Assembly: GCA_002320285.1 (NCBI GenBank)
Contig: DCKE01000007.1
Coordinates: forward strand, 1 to 64,000
DNA: 64,000 nt
From: Flavobacteriaceae bacterium UBA1682
GTDB lineage: Bacteria; Bacteroidota; Bacteroidia; Flavobacteriales; Flavobacteriaceae
Direction: 5' to 3'
Shown piece by piece: positions 34,597 through 43,422 of this stretch (its first letter is position 1; each line of letters opens with the position of its first letter). The notes below the pieces were generated by a model. The model searched no databases. It had not been told where the DNA came from and was given only the letters and a program-made list of their open reading frames with translations. The translations under genes were made by a program, and so were the position numbers.

Positions 34597-37533
34597 TTAC
34601 AATTTCTTTTTCACCTCCACTTGTTGGAAAGCTTCAATTAAATCGAGTTCTTTAATATCGTTGTAATTCTTCACTTGAATACCACAATCATATCCTTTAG
34701 ACACTTCTTTCACATCGTCTTTAAAACGTCTTAAAGCGGTTAATTCACCAGTGTAAATTACTACTCCTTCACGGATCAAGCGGATTTTAGAGTTTCTATA
34801 GATTTTACCATCTGTAACCATACATCCAGCAATCGTACCAATTTTAGAGATTTTAAACAATTCTCTAATTTCAGCAGTACCGGTAACTTCTTCTTTCATC
34901 ACTGGGGAAAGCATACCTTCCATAGCGTCTCTTAAGTCGTCAATTGCATCATAAATGATCGAGTAGTTTCTGATATCGATTTCTTCTTTATCTGCCAATT
35001 GTTTAGCATTACCCATTGGTCGAACGTTAAATCCGATAATGATTGCATCAGATGCAGAAGCTAACAATACGTCGGATTCAGTGATGGCTCCAACTCCTTT
35101 GTGGATAATATTGATTTGAATTTCTTCGGTTGACAATTTAGAGAACGAATCAGAAAGTGCTTCAACAGAACCATCCACATCCCCTTTCAAGATAATATTC
35201 AACTCTTTAAAATCACCTAAAGCAATACGACGTCCAATCTCAGCCAAAGTAATATGTCTTTGTGCTCTTACAGATTGCTCGCGAATCAACTGCGTACGTT
35301 TTGCCGCAATTTGTTTTGCTTCACGTTCTTCCAAGAATACGTTGAACTTATCACCAGCAGTAGGTGCGCCATCCAATCCCAATACAGAAATAGGTTTAGA
35401 AGGACCTGCCTCTTTCACCGCTTTTCCTCTTTCGTCGTGCATCGCTCTAACCTTACCGTGATGTTTACCTGCCAACATGTAGTCACCTACACGTAAAGTA
35501 CCGGATTGAACCAAAACAGTAGAAACAAATCCTCTACCTTTATCAAGGAATGCTTCAACTACAGTACCAACAGCTAATTTATCTGGATTTGCAGTAAGCT
35601 CTAACATTTCTGCTTCAAGCAATACCTTTTCCAAAAGTTCTTTTACACCAATACCTTTTTTGGCTGAAATATCTTGAGATTGATAAGTACCTCCCCAAGC
35701 TTCTACCAACAAATTCATTGCTGCTAATTTTTCTTTAATTTTCTCTGGGTTTGCCGTATCCTTATCGATTTTGTTAATTGCAAAAATCAAAGGAACACCT
35801 GCTGCCTGAGCATGGCTGATAGCCTCTTTGGTTTGTGGCATGATGTCATCATCCGCTGCAATAACAATAATAACGATATCGGTAACTTGAGCTCCACGAG
35901 CACGCATGGCAGTAAAGGCCTCGTGACCTGGTGTATCCAAGAAAGTGATCTGCTGTCCACCTTCTAAAGTTACTCCGTAAGCACCAATATGCTGTGTGAT
36001 ACCTCCAGATTCTCCCGTAATAACGTTGGTATTACGAATATAATCTAACAAAGATGTTTTACCGTGATCCACGTGTCCCATTACAGTAACAATTGGAGCT
36101 CTAGGTTTTAAATCTTCTGGTTTATCAACTATTTCTTCAATCGATTCCTCGATATCTGTTGTTGTAAATTCTACTTCGAAACCAAATTCATCGGCAACGA
36201 TAGTAAGAGTTTCCGCATCCAAACGTTGGTTCATGGTTACCATGATACCCAAAGACATACAAGTACCAATCACTTTAGTAATAGGCACATCCATCATTGT
36301 TGCAACTTCTCCAACAGTAACGAATTCCGTAACTTTTAAAGTTTTGCTTCCTTCTTCGATAGCTCTTTGTTCGTCATCCGTTTTCTTACGGTGCGTATCT
36401 CTTTTATCTCTACGATATTTTGCTGCTTTAGAACGATTTCCTTTTCCTTGTAAACGCTCTAGAGTTTCTTTAATCTGGTTTTTAACTTCTTCCTCAGTAG
36501 GCTCCACTTTTACAACTGGCGCTGCATTTCTGTTGTTATTACCTTTGTAGTTAGGTGAAGTTCTATTTCCAAATTTATTTCCAGCTCCAGCAGGTCTTGG
36601 AGCACCACCACCAGCGGCATTAGCCGTACCCGTGTTAGCTCCCGGTTTAGAAGGAATTCTTTTTCTCTTATTTTTAGCAGCGGCACCTGCAGCACCTGGC
36701 TTTGCAGCTACGCCACCTTTTTTAGGATCATCTTTTTTAGGTTCTTCCTTCTTCTTTTTAGGCTTGTTAAACTGAGACAGATCAATAGTTTGTCCCGTAA
36801 AAGTAGTTCCTGAAAGCTTTTGGTAATTTGTCTTAACTACTTCTTCCTCCGTAACTGCCTCACCCTGGGCACCGTCTTTTGATTCTATCTTAGCTTCAAC
36901 AACCTTAGTTTCTGTTGATTTCACCTCAGTTGCCTTTACCTCAGTTGGTTGATCTTCAGAGGACACAATTGCTGTTGGTTTTTCCGAAGGTGTTTCCTTT
37001 TTCTCAGCAACAACAACTTTTTTATCACTAGCAGCTGCACTAGGTCCTTTAGATTTTTTATCTACCGGCTTGGCTTGCGCTTCTTCAGATGTATTTTCCA
37101 AAATTTCTGGTTTCACTTGTTTTTTAACCACTGTATCGTCTGAAGAAACTTTCGGTTTTTTAGGTTCAAGATCAATTTTACCAACAGGTTTGATTGCAGC
37201 AATCGCTTCCGCTTTTGCACGAATCACCTCTTGCTCGCGTTTAATACGCTCCTCATCTTGTTTGCGTTTTACTTCAATTTCTCTATCGCGCTCGACTTTA
37301 AGAGCCTCTTTTTCCTTTCTTTTCTCTTCACTCACTTCAATAGAAGCTTCTTTCTTCCCCTTGTCAGCAGAGAATTGTTTACACAAAACACTATACTCCT
37401 CTTTAGATATCTTAGCATTCGGACTTGCTTCAATCTCAAAACCTTTGGTTTTCAGAAAATCCACAGCTCTATCTAGAGAAATATTTAATTCCCTTAAAAC
37501 TTGATTTATTCTTTTTACTCTTTCTTCAGACAT
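34597..37533 (-). CDS. infB: translation initiation factor IF-2
   Basis: 978 residues. The N-terminal IF2_N-like helix (MSEERVKRINQVLRELN) precedes a long charged, low-complexity linker (about 70-360; Lys/Glu-rich then Gly/Ala/Asn-rich), a second IF2_N segment, and the GTPase with G1 GHVDHGKTS, G3 DTPGHEAF and G4 NKID. Domains II-IV with the fMet-tRNA binding C-terminus complete the protein (SKGYDCGIQVKNYNDI). It delivers initiator tRNA to the 30S subunit. Last gene of the rimP-nusA-infB operon, 45 bases after nusA. The long linker is usual in Bacteroidota. Confidence 0.97.
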   Translation of the reverse strand: MSEERVKRINQVLRELNISLDRAVDFLKTKGFEIEASPNAKISKEEYSVLCKQFSADKGKKEASIEVSEEKRKEKEALKVERDREIEVKRKQDEERIKREQEVIRAKAEAIAAIKPVGKIDLEPKKPKVSSDDTVVKKQVKPEILENTSEEAQAKPVDKKSKGPSAAASDKKVVVAEKKETPSEKPTAIVSSEDQPTEVKATEVKSTETKVVEAKIESKDGAQGEAVTEEEVVKTNYQKLSGTTFTGQTIDLSQFNKPKKKKEEPKKDDPKKGGVAAKPGAAGAAAKNKRKRIPSKPGANTGTANAAGGGAPRPAGAGNKFGNRTSPNYKGNNNRNAAPVVKVEPTEEEVKNQIKETLERLQGKGNRSKAAKYRRDKRDTHRKKTDDEQRAIEEGSKTLKVTEFVTVGEVATMMDVPITKVIGTCMSLGIMVTMNQRLDAETLTIVADEFGFEVEFTTTDIEESIEEIVDKPEDLKPRAPIVTVMGHVDHGKTSLLDYIRNTNVITGESGGITQHIGAYGVTLEGGQQITFLDTPGHEAFTAMRARGAQVTDIVIIVIAADDDIMPQTKEAISHAQAAGVPLIFAINKIDKDTANPEKIKEKLAAMNLLVEAWGGTYQSQDISAKKGIGVKELLEKVLLEAEMLELTANPDKLAVGTVVEAFLDKGRGFVSTVLVQSGTLRVGDYMLAGKHHGKVRAMHDERGKAVKEAGPSKPISVLGLDGAPTAGDKFNVFLEEREAKQIAAKRTQLIREQSVRAQRHITLAEIGRRIALGDFKELNIILKGDVDGSVEALSDSFSKLSTEEIQINIIHKGVGAITESDVLLASASDAIIIGFNVRPMGNAKQLADKEEIDIRNYSIIYDAIDDLRDAMEGMLSPVMKEEVTGTAEIRELFKISKIGTIAGCMVTDGKIYRNSKIRLIREGVVIYTGELTALRRFKDDVKEVSKGYDCGIQVKNYNDIKELDLIEAFQQVEVKKKL

Positions 37534-37578
37534 ATTATCTTTTTAGTGTATTTTAATGAGTTGTGTTGATGTTTTTAA

Positions 37579-38823
37579 CTAGTCTTCAAACTCTTCTTTA
37601 AGAATTCGTATTACTTCAAGAATGGTTTCTTCTTCAAGATCGGTTCTTCTTACTAAATCGGCAACATCTTGTTTTAGAATACTTCTAGCAGTATCCAATC
37701 CAATTTTAGCAAACTCATCAATTACCCAGCTCTCTATTTCATCCTTGAATTCTGATAATTCAACGTCATCGTCACTCGAAAGGTCTGCAGCATCTCTCAT
37801 TACGTCTAATTCATAGCCCGTAAGTAATCCTGCCAATTTAATGTTTTGACCACCACGTCCAATCGCTTTAGAAACTTCTTCAATGTTTAAATAAACACTG
37901 GCTTTCTTCGCCACTTCATCCAATTTGATCATATTGATCTTTGCAGGACTTAAGGCTCTAGTGATAAATAATTGTGTATTGGTGGTGTAATTGATAACAT
38001 CAATGTTTTCATTCCCTAACTCACGTACAATTCCGTGTATTCTTGACCCCTTCATACCAACACAAGCACCTACAGGATCAATTCTATCATCGTATGAATC
38101 AACGGCAACCTTAGCTTTTTCCCCTGGGATACGAACCACTTTTTTAATTGTGATCAGTCCGTCAGCAACTTCTGGGATTTCTTGTTCAAATAATTTTTCT
38201 AAAAACTTCTCTGAAGTTCTAGACATAATAATTTGAGGCTTATTACCTTTTAATTCTACACTTTCTATTATCCCTCTTACCGTATCTCCTTTTCTAAAGA
38301 AATCAGCTGGAATTTGTTTTTCTTTTGGAAGAATAATCTCATTACCTTCATCATCAACCAAAATTACAGCTTTTGGACGAACATGGTGCACTTCTGCAGC
38401 ATATACCTCGTCAACAAGATCCTTAAATTGTTTGTAAAGGTTGGTATTATCATGCTCATGGATTTTTGAAATCAAATTCTGACGCAAGGCCAAAATCGCT
38501 CTTCTCCCCAATTGTATTAATTTTACTTCCTCAGATACATCTTCACCTACTTCAAAGTCAGGTTCAATTTTTCTAGCTTCAGAAAGTGAAATCTCAGAAT
38601 TCTCATCTTCTACTTCTCCATCTGCAACTACAACACGATTTCTCCAGATCTCCATATCTCCTTTATCAGGATTGATAATGATATCAAAATTATCGTCTGA
38701 ACCATACTTCTTCTTCAATGCATTTCTAAATACATCTTCCAAAATTGCCATTAGTGTAACTCTGTCGATAAGTTTATCGTCTTTAAACTCTGAAAATGAT
38801 TCAATTAATGCAATATTTTCCAT
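37579..38823 (-). CDS. nusA: transcription termination/antitermination factor NusA
   Basis: 414 residues. The N-terminal RNA-polymerase-binding domain (ALIESFSEFKDDKLIDRVTL) is followed by an S1 domain (about 135-205, GDTVRGIIESVELKGNKPQI) and KH1/KH2 domains with GACVGMKGSRIHGIVREL and AIGRGGQNIKLAGLLTGYEL. It lacks the extra C-terminal acidic repeats of gammaproteobacterial NusA, as is normal here. It modulates pausing, termination and antitermination. NusA controls its own operon in E. coli, which is relevant to the hairpin found before rimP. Confidence 0.97.
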   Translation of the reverse strand: MENIALIESFSEFKDDKLIDRVTLMAILEDVFRNALKKKYGSDDNFDIIINPDKGDMEIWRNRVVVADGEVEDENSEISLSEARKIEPDFEVGEDVSEEVKLIQLGRRAILALRQNLISKIHEHDNTNLYKQFKDLVDEVYAAEVHHVRPKAVILVDDEGNEIILPKEKQIPADFFRKGDTVRGIIESVELKGNKPQIIMSRTSEKFLEKLFEQEIPEVADGLITIKKVVRIPGEKAKVAVDSYDDRIDPVGACVGMKGSRIHGIVRELGNENIDVINYTTNTQLFITRALSPAKINMIKLDEVAKKASVYLNIEEVSKAIGRGGQNIKLAGLLTGYELDVMRDAADLSSDDDVELSEFKDEIESWVIDEFAKIGLDTARSILKQDVADLVRRTDLEEETILEVIRILKEEFED

Positions 38824-38839
38824 GCAATCTATTTTATTT

Positions 38840-39307
38840 TTAAAATGAAATTATAACAATCGCTTCTTTAACATCCGAAATGGGAAGACTAACCTTTTTG
38901 TCAACGGTTACTTTCCCTTTACCTACGGCTTTAGGCTCTCTGGCCTTCCACTCTAAAAATAGGTTTTCCTCATCCGAATCAACCAACGTTGCTTCAAACA
39001 CCGTTTGGTCGAGGGTTGTTATTTTTAGTTTTCTGCCAACATTTTTTTTATATTGTCTAGGTAACTGCAAAGGTTTTGTAGCACCAGCCGAAGCCACTTC
39101 TAAAGAAAAATCGTGCTCTTCTCGATCTAAATTGTGATCTATAGCACGACTTATATCAATACAATCTTGTAATGTCACACCTTGGTCACCATCAATAATC
39201 ACACTGATTTTGCCGTCGTCGGAAATAGAAAAATCAATCAAAAATAATGACGGATGCTCTTCCAACCCTTGATTCAACAACTCTTTTACTTTTTCTTTAA
39301 ATGTCAT
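38840..39307 (-). CDS. rimP: ribosome maturation factor RimP
   Basis: 155 residues. N-terminal alpha/beta domain with LFLIDFSISDDGKISVIIDG and VTLQDCIDISRAIDHNLD, then DFSLEVASAGATKPL (the conserved VSSPG-like turn, here ASAGA), and a C-terminal SH3-like barrel. Needed for 30S subunit maturation. The ATG at 39307 is chosen; an in-frame start at 39373 would lie inside the -7 promoter word and would be translated through the leader hairpin. First gene of the rimP-nusA-infB operon, the standard order. Confidence 0.94.
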   Translation of the reverse strand: MTFKEKVKELLNQGLEEHPSLFLIDFSISDDGKISVIIDGDQGVTLQDCIDISRAIDHNLDREEHDFSLEVASAGATKPLQLPRQYKKNVGRKLKITTLDQTVFEATLVDSDEENLFLEWKAREPKAVGKGKVTVDKKVSLPISDVKEAIVIISF

Positions 39308-39315
39308 ATTTCTAT

Positions 39316-39340
39316 AAAAAGAGGGGACACCAGTCCCCTC
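39316..39340 (-). promoter_or_regulatory. terminator-like hairpin in the rimP leader, candidate attenuator
   Basis: On the minus strand, GAGGGGAC / GTCCCCTC, an 8-bp perfect GC-rich stem with a 4-base loop, followed directly by TTTTT and then 8 bases to the rimP ATG. It lies between the -7 word and the start codon, and there is no upstream minus-strand gene to terminate. It may attenuate the operon or control ribosome access. Confidence 0.65.
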
Positions 39341-39370
39341 ATTATTTAGTTTAACTAATAAATAACGCCA

Positions 39371-39378
39371 CAAAGATA
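39371..39378 (-). promoter_or_regulatory. -7 element of the rimP-nusA-infB operon
   Basis: TATCTTTG on the minus strand, 63 bases upstream of the preferred rimP ATG, matches TAnnTTTG exactly. The leader that would follow contains the terminator-like hairpin. No TTG at the ideal spacing. Confidence 0.5.
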
Positions 39379-39482
39379 CTATTTTTTTTATACAATTAAA
39401 ACTTTTGATAATTGATAATTATATTATTAACTTTATAAATTAGAAATAAAACCTATTAATTTCAATACCCATAATAAAAACT

Positions 39483-40310
39483 ATGAAAAAAATACTCGTA
39501 CCTACGGATTTCTCTCCCCATGCAAATAGCGCACTTCATGCCGCAGCCTTAATCGCTAAAAAATGCCATGCGGAGGTCATATTACTACACATTATAGAAC
39601 TACCCCAACAAGCTACAGACGAAATATCCATAGGCGCAGAAATTCCTGAGGTCATGTTTTTTAAAAATGCTGCAGAAAACCGACTAACCCAATTAGCGCT
39701 ATCACCGGTTCTTGAAGGACTGAATGTTTCACAAGTGCTAAAATTGGATAGAACTTTTCTAGGTGTAATCACAGTTGCCGAAGTCAATGATGTTGATTTA
39801 ATCATCATGGGTTCGCATGGAGCTAGTGGAGCTAAAGAAATGTTTATCGGGTCTAATACCGAAAAAGTGGTTCGCTCATCGGATGTACCGGTACTGGTTA
39901 TCAAGGAAAACACCAATCACTTTGAAGTAAAAAACTTCATATTTGCTTCTGACTTTTCAGAAGGCATGAAAGCACCTTTCTTAAAAGCACTAAAATTCAA
40001 CAAAGTATTCGGCTCTAAATTGCATCTTTTGATGGTCAATACACCGAATAGTTTTAAGACAACGCAAGCTGCTGAAGAACAATTAGAAACTTTCTTGTCC
40101 GACATCACAGACAACGAATTTGAATTGACCATTTACAACGACATCAATATCGAAAAGGGAATATTAAATTACGCCAAAAAAATAGATGCCGATCTTATCG
40201 GACTCAGCACACACGGCAGAAAAGGCATTTCTCACTTTCTTAACGGAAGTATCACCGAAGATTTAGTTAATCACTCCTCCACTTCCGTATTGACCTTTAA
40301 AATAAAGTAG
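39483..40310 (+). CDS. universal stress protein, two Usp domains
   Basis: 275 residues, two tandem Usp domains (about 1-142 and 150-275). Domain 1 starts MKKILVPTDFSPHANSALHA and ends with the ATP-binding loop signature IIMGSHGASGAKEMFIGSNT followed by EKVVRSSDVPVLVI; domain 2 has IFASDFSEGMKAP and IGLSTHGRKGISHFLNGS. UspA-type proteins are cytoplasmic ATP-binding stress proteins. It is divergent from rimP and alone in its unit; the convergent HD-hydrolase gene follows after a shared terminator. Confidence 0.93.
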   Translation: MKKILVPTDFSPHANSALHAAALIAKKCHAEVILLHIIELPQQATDEISIGAEIPEVMFFKNAAENRLTQLALSPVLEGLNVSQVLKLDRTFLGVITVAEVNDVDLIIMGSHGASGAKEMFIGSNTEKVVRSSDVPVLVIKENTNHFEVKNFIFASDFSEGMKAPFLKALKFNKVFGSKLHLLMVNTPNSFKTTQAAEEQLETFLSDITDNEFELTIYNDINIEKGILNYAKKIDADLIGLSTHGRKGISHFLNGSITEDLVNHSSTSVLTFKIK

Positions 40311-40368
40311 CGCATCAATTTCCGAGGAATGGAACAAACAAACCGACGAGAAAAAATACAGACAAAAA

Positions 40369-40402
40369 AAATGGGGCTCATCTAAAAAGACTAGCCCCAT
40401 TT
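40369..40402. terminator. bidirectional terminator, uspA-like / HD hydrolase
   Basis: 10-bp stem AAATGGGGCT / AGCCCCATTT with a 14-base loop between convergent genes. Confidence 0.85.
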
Positions 40403-41053
40403 CTATTTAATTCCATCCCATTCACCGTAAAACTGCGACAAGAAAAGCTCCATAAACCGATGCCTTTCCTGGGCAATTTCCTTAGCTGCTTGAGTATTCA
40501 TTCGATCTTTTAACAACAATAATTTTTCATAAAAATGATTTAAAGTTGGTCCATTATCCGCTTTATACTCCTCCTTAGACATCGCCATTTTTGGCGCCAC
40601 ATTAGGATCATAGAGAATTCTATTTTTAAATCCTCCATAATTAAATGCACGAGCAATTCCAATAGCTCCCAAAGCATCTAAGCGATCCGCATCTTGAACA
40701 ATCTGCAACTCCAAGGAACTAAACTTCTTTTCAAAATTCCCCCCCTTAAACGAGATGTTTTCAATGATACGAACTACATGCATCACCACTTCTTCAGCAA
40801 CACCAATAGACTCTAGGAACAACTGAGCCTTCTTAGGACCGACCTGTTCATCTCCGTCATTAAACTTACTATCTGCTATATCATGTAAAAGCGCCGCTAA
40901 TTTTACTACTAAAAAATCGCATTTTGGACTGTTCTCAGCAATTAATAACGCATTTTTGTAAACGCGTTCTATGTGAAACCAATCATGCCCTCCTTCAGCA
41001 CCTTCCAATTCTATTCTAACAAAAGCAGTAGTTTTCGCAACTAACTCTTCCAT
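40403..41053 (-). CDS. HD-domain phosphohydrolase
   Basis: 216 residues. The metal-binding HD signature is complete: His27 in HDWFHIERV, the His-Asp pair in ALLHDIADSKFNDGD (57-58), and a later Asp in IVQDADRLDALGAIG. It resembles the YpgQ/YedJ group, some of which hydrolyse nucleoside triphosphates or pyrophosphates; substrate uncertain. The desaturase gene ends 9 bases before its ATG, so they may be co-transcribed, but the functions are not obviously linked. Confidence 0.88.
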   Translation of the reverse strand: MEELVAKTTAFVRIELEGAEGGHDWFHIERVYKNALLIAENSPKCDFLVVKLAALLHDIADSKFNDGDEQVGPKKAQLFLESIGVAEEVVMHVVRIIENISFKGGNFEKKFSSLELQIVQDADRLDALGAIGIARAFNYGGFKNRILYDPNVAPKMAMSKEEYKADNGPTLNHFYEKLLLLKDRMNTQAAKEIAQERHRFMELFLSQFYGEWDGIK

Positions 41054-41062
41054 GAATTCCTT

Positions 41063-42052
41063 TTATTTTATAATTGCTGGCTGTACCCATTTAAACACAT
41101 GAGGTTCACGTGTAATCACCATTCTCTCCGCAATTTTTGTCATACGTCCTGGTAACTTCATCAAATAATCACGCGCTTTTTCTGCTTCATCTGTCAAATT
41201 GTTCACTTTATCAATTTGCCACTTATCTATTAATTTCTGCATGATATCAACATAATCCATCGCAGTATAAACTCCAATGCGCTGTGCCGAATCTGAAAAC
41301 TGTTCAAAAGCATCGCCAATCTTCCCACCCGATTCTCTAATCAAATTTGCCGGCATAGTGATCTTTCTCTTCATCATATAATGAAAAGCCAACATCATCT
41401 CACTTGGATCTACTTTAAAAATACGATCCACAAATTCTGTATAAGCATGATGGTGTCTCATTTCGTCACCCGCAATTAACCTACAGATTTTCGATAGTTT
41501 ATGATCTCCGTATTTCTTAGCCAATTGGGCAACTCTGTTGTGAGAAACATAAGTAGCCAATTCCTGAAAACTGGTGAAGACAAAATTCTTATACGGGTCA
41601 CGATCCGTTCCCGGGTCAAAACCATCGTTTAATAAATGATGCGTCGTGATTTCGACTTCCTTCATATTTACCCTTCCAGATAGATACAAATATTTGTTCA
41701 ACAGGTCCCCATGACGATTCTCTTCACCGGTCCATTGTCTGATCCATTTCCCCCAGCCGTTATCCGTTTTCTGATCAATTCCCTCTACATCCATCAACCA
41801 AGACTCGTAAGTAGGCAAAGCCTCCTCCGTAATGGTATCTCCAACCAATACAACCCAAAAGTCATAAGGCAGCTCCTTAGCAAACTCTCGAAGCTCTTTA
41901 ACATCTTCAAAGAAGGTCTCACTTTGAGAATCCGGTAACAAATCGGAAGGTTGCCAAATTTTCTCAACCGGTATTAAATAGTTCTCAACGAAACTATCAA
42001 TATTTTTTTCTAGAAATTGCATTACTTCTAGGCGAACATTTTTAATTGACAT
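41063..42052 (-). CDS. acyl-ACP desaturase (ferritin-like di-iron)
   Basis: 329 residues. Introduces a double bond in acyl-ACP using a di-iron centre. Ligands: Glu in TEEALPTY (about 76), the EENRHG motif (110-115), another Glu in the middle (FTSFQELATYVSH), and DEMRHHHAY (about 200). This is the plant-type soluble desaturase family (type 2 fatty-acid desaturase). It would supply unsaturated acyl chains for phospholipids; plsC, the acyl-transfer step, lies directly upstream on the same strand. Confidence 0.93.
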   Translation of the reverse strand: MSIKNVRLEVMQFLEKNIDSFVENYLIPVEKIWQPSDLLPDSQSETFFEDVKELREFAKELPYDFWVVLVGDTITEEALPTYESWLMDVEGIDQKTDNGWGKWIRQWTGEENRHGDLLNKYLYLSGRVNMKEVEITTHHLLNDGFDPGTDRDPYKNFVFTSFQELATYVSHNRVAQLAKKYGDHKLSKICRLIAGDEMRHHHAYTEFVDRIFKVDPSEMMLAFHYMMKRKITMPANLIRESGGKIGDAFEQFSDSAQRIGVYTAMDYVDIMQKLIDKWQIDKVNNLTDEAEKARDYLMKLPGRMTKIAERMVITREPHVFKWVQPAIIK

Positions 42053-42128
42053 AATTTCTATTTATTTCACCAAGCTTAAATACTTTTCATGATCTGGTTT
42101 GTTTGAGCATCAAGTGGTGTATGTATAT

Positions 42129-42860
42129 TTATTTTACTGCTATCTTTATCCTATTTTCGGTCTCTGTAAAAAGGGACTCAAAATCATATTCTCTAACCAC
42201 TAAGGGTGCATGAGTAATTACCTCAACACGATTACCCAATCCCAATGGAAATTTTCCAAACCGCAATAATTTCCAGGAATTATTGATTGTTATCGGCACT
42301 ACCACCGCATCAGGAGCGTATTTACACAAAATCTTCATACCATTTTCCGAAAAACGCTTCGGTTTCCCATCTCTACTACGAGTTCCCTCTGGAAATATCA
42401 CCGCAGCTCGTTTGTACTTTTGTATATAAACTCCCAGCTCTTTAATAGCACTGAGTGCTTGCTTTGAATCTTTCCTATCAATTAGAACGGAACCTCCGTG
42501 TCTTAAATTATATGAAATACTCGGTATTCCTCTACCGAGTTCTTTTTTACTGACAAATTTAGGATGTGACCTTCTATAATTCCAAATTATACAAGGAATA
42601 TCAAACATACTTTGATGATTCGATACAAATATGATTGGCACATTATCAGGAACTAATTCCAGGTTCTTAACCGTATATGTTGTACCCAAAATATTCGTAC
42701 ACCTCAACAATAAAAAATTCAAATAATCCACACTTTTTTTATGCGCTTGGTATCCAGAAAGCTTTAAACAAAGCCATTGGATGGGATGAAACACCAGCAA
42801 GCAAATTAGAAAGCAACATAAAAAAATGATGCTTATCGGGTATGAAATGAGTTTTTGCAC
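42129..42860 (-). CDS. plsC: 1-acyl-sn-glycerol-3-phosphate acyltransferase
   Basis: About 243 residues. An N-terminal membrane segment precedes the acyltransferase motifs: I, NHQSMFD (with the catalytic His and Asp), II, GGSVLIDRKDS, III, FPEGTRSRDG, and IV, VVPITINNSW. Converts lysophosphatidic acid to phosphatidic acid. The start is taken as GTG at 42860 (MQKLISYPISIIFL), because the longer frame to 42914 would begin inside the upstream terminator and run through a -7 word at 42886-42893. The remaining N-terminus is as expected for flavobacterial PlsC. Confidence 0.9.
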   Translation of the reverse strand: MQKLISYPISIIFLCCFLICLLVFHPIQWLCLKLSGYQAHKKSVDYLNFLLLRCTNILGTTYTVKNLELVPDNVPIIFVSNHQSMFDIPCIIWNYRRSHPKFVSKKELGRGIPSISYNLRHGGSVLIDRKDSKQALSAIKELGVYIQKYKRAAVIFPEGTRSRDGKPKRFSENGMKILCKYAPDAVVVPITINNSWKLLRFGKFPLGLGNRVEVITHAPLVVREYDFESLFTETENRIKIAVK

Positions 42861-42885
42861 GTCGCTATATATAGATTGAATGGAG

Positions 42886-42893
42886 CAAATATA
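42886..42893 (-). promoter_or_regulatory. candidate -7 element of plsC
   Basis: TATATTTG on the minus strand, 25 bases before the GTG start and immediately after the upstream terminator. Confidence 0.45.
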
Positions 42894-42903
42894 CGTTTTT
42901 AAT

Positions 42904-42926
42904 AAAAAAACCACCTAAAAGGTGGT
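42904..42926 (-). terminator. terminator after the bacilliredoxin gene
   Basis: 7-bp stem ACCACCT / AGGTGGT with a 3-base loop and a seven-T run on the minus strand. Confidence 0.88.
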
Positions 42927-42933
42927 CTTTATA

Positions 42934-43344
42934 TTAACAGTATTCGTTAAAAGCATCCTTAAGATTCTCTGCGATGGTCTCCGCGGGATGTCCTTCTATA
43001 TGATGTCTTTCTAATACATGTACTAATTCTCCATCTCTAAACAACGCCATAGACGGTGAAGAAGGAGGAAAAGGGAACATGTGCAGACGAGCAGCATCAA
43101 CTGCTTCTTTGTCTACTCCTGCAAAAACAGTCACAATTTGATTGGGTTTTTTATCTCCCATCAAACTCATCTTTGCTGCAGGTCTAGCATTACGTGCAGC
43201 ACACCCACAAACGGAGTTTACTACAACAAATGTTGTTCCTTTTTGAGCTAAAGCATTTTCTACATCTTCAGCTGTATATAATTCTTGAAAGCCTGCTTCA
43301 ACTAGTTCCGCACGCATAGGTTTTACAATTTCTTCTGGATACAT
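42934..43344 (-). CDS. BrxA/BrxB-family bacilliredoxin
   Basis: 136 residues. Thioredoxin-like fold with the CGC active site in VVNSVCGCAARNARP (Cys46, Cys48), followed by FAGVDKEAVDAAR and PSSPSMALFRDGELVHVLER. This family reverses bacillithiol-protein mixed disulfides; Flavobacteria are reported to make bacillithiol, so the role fits. The ATG at 43344 (MYPEEIV) is preferred over an in-frame TTG at 43371 that coincides with the -7 word. The DUF-like name YphP/YqiW covers the same family. Confidence 0.92.
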   Translation of the reverse strand: MYPEEIVKPMRAELVEAGFQELYTAEDVENALAQKGTTFVVVNSVCGCAARNARPAAKMSLMGDKKPNQIVTVFAGVDKEAVDAARLHMFPFPPSSPSMALFRDGELVHVLERHHIEGHPAETIAENLKDAFNEYC

Positions 43345-43368
43345 ACTCTTTAAAAATAGGTTATTCAA

Positions 43369-43376
43369 CAAAGTTA
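43369..43376 (-). promoter_or_regulatory. candidate -7 element of the bacilliredoxin gene
   Basis: TAACTTTG on the minus strand, 24 bases before the ATG. Confidence 0.45.
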
Positions 43377-43422
43377 CGTTTTTTTTACTTTACTCACTAT
43401 GTTCGTCTTTCACAAAGTATTG

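Noticed and set aside
34317..34655. Open frames through the heptamer array on both strands (ESGVGSR-type repeats)
   Set aside because: A 7-base repeat has no stops in several frames and yields meaningless repeats; no start signal or family supports a gene.
37070..37504. 144-residue plus-strand frame inside infB
   Set aside because: Shadow of the biased, low-complexity N-terminal part of infB.
39308..39373. N-terminal extension of rimP
   Set aside because: Would cover the -7 word and the leader hairpin; RimP family starts at MTFKEKVKEL.
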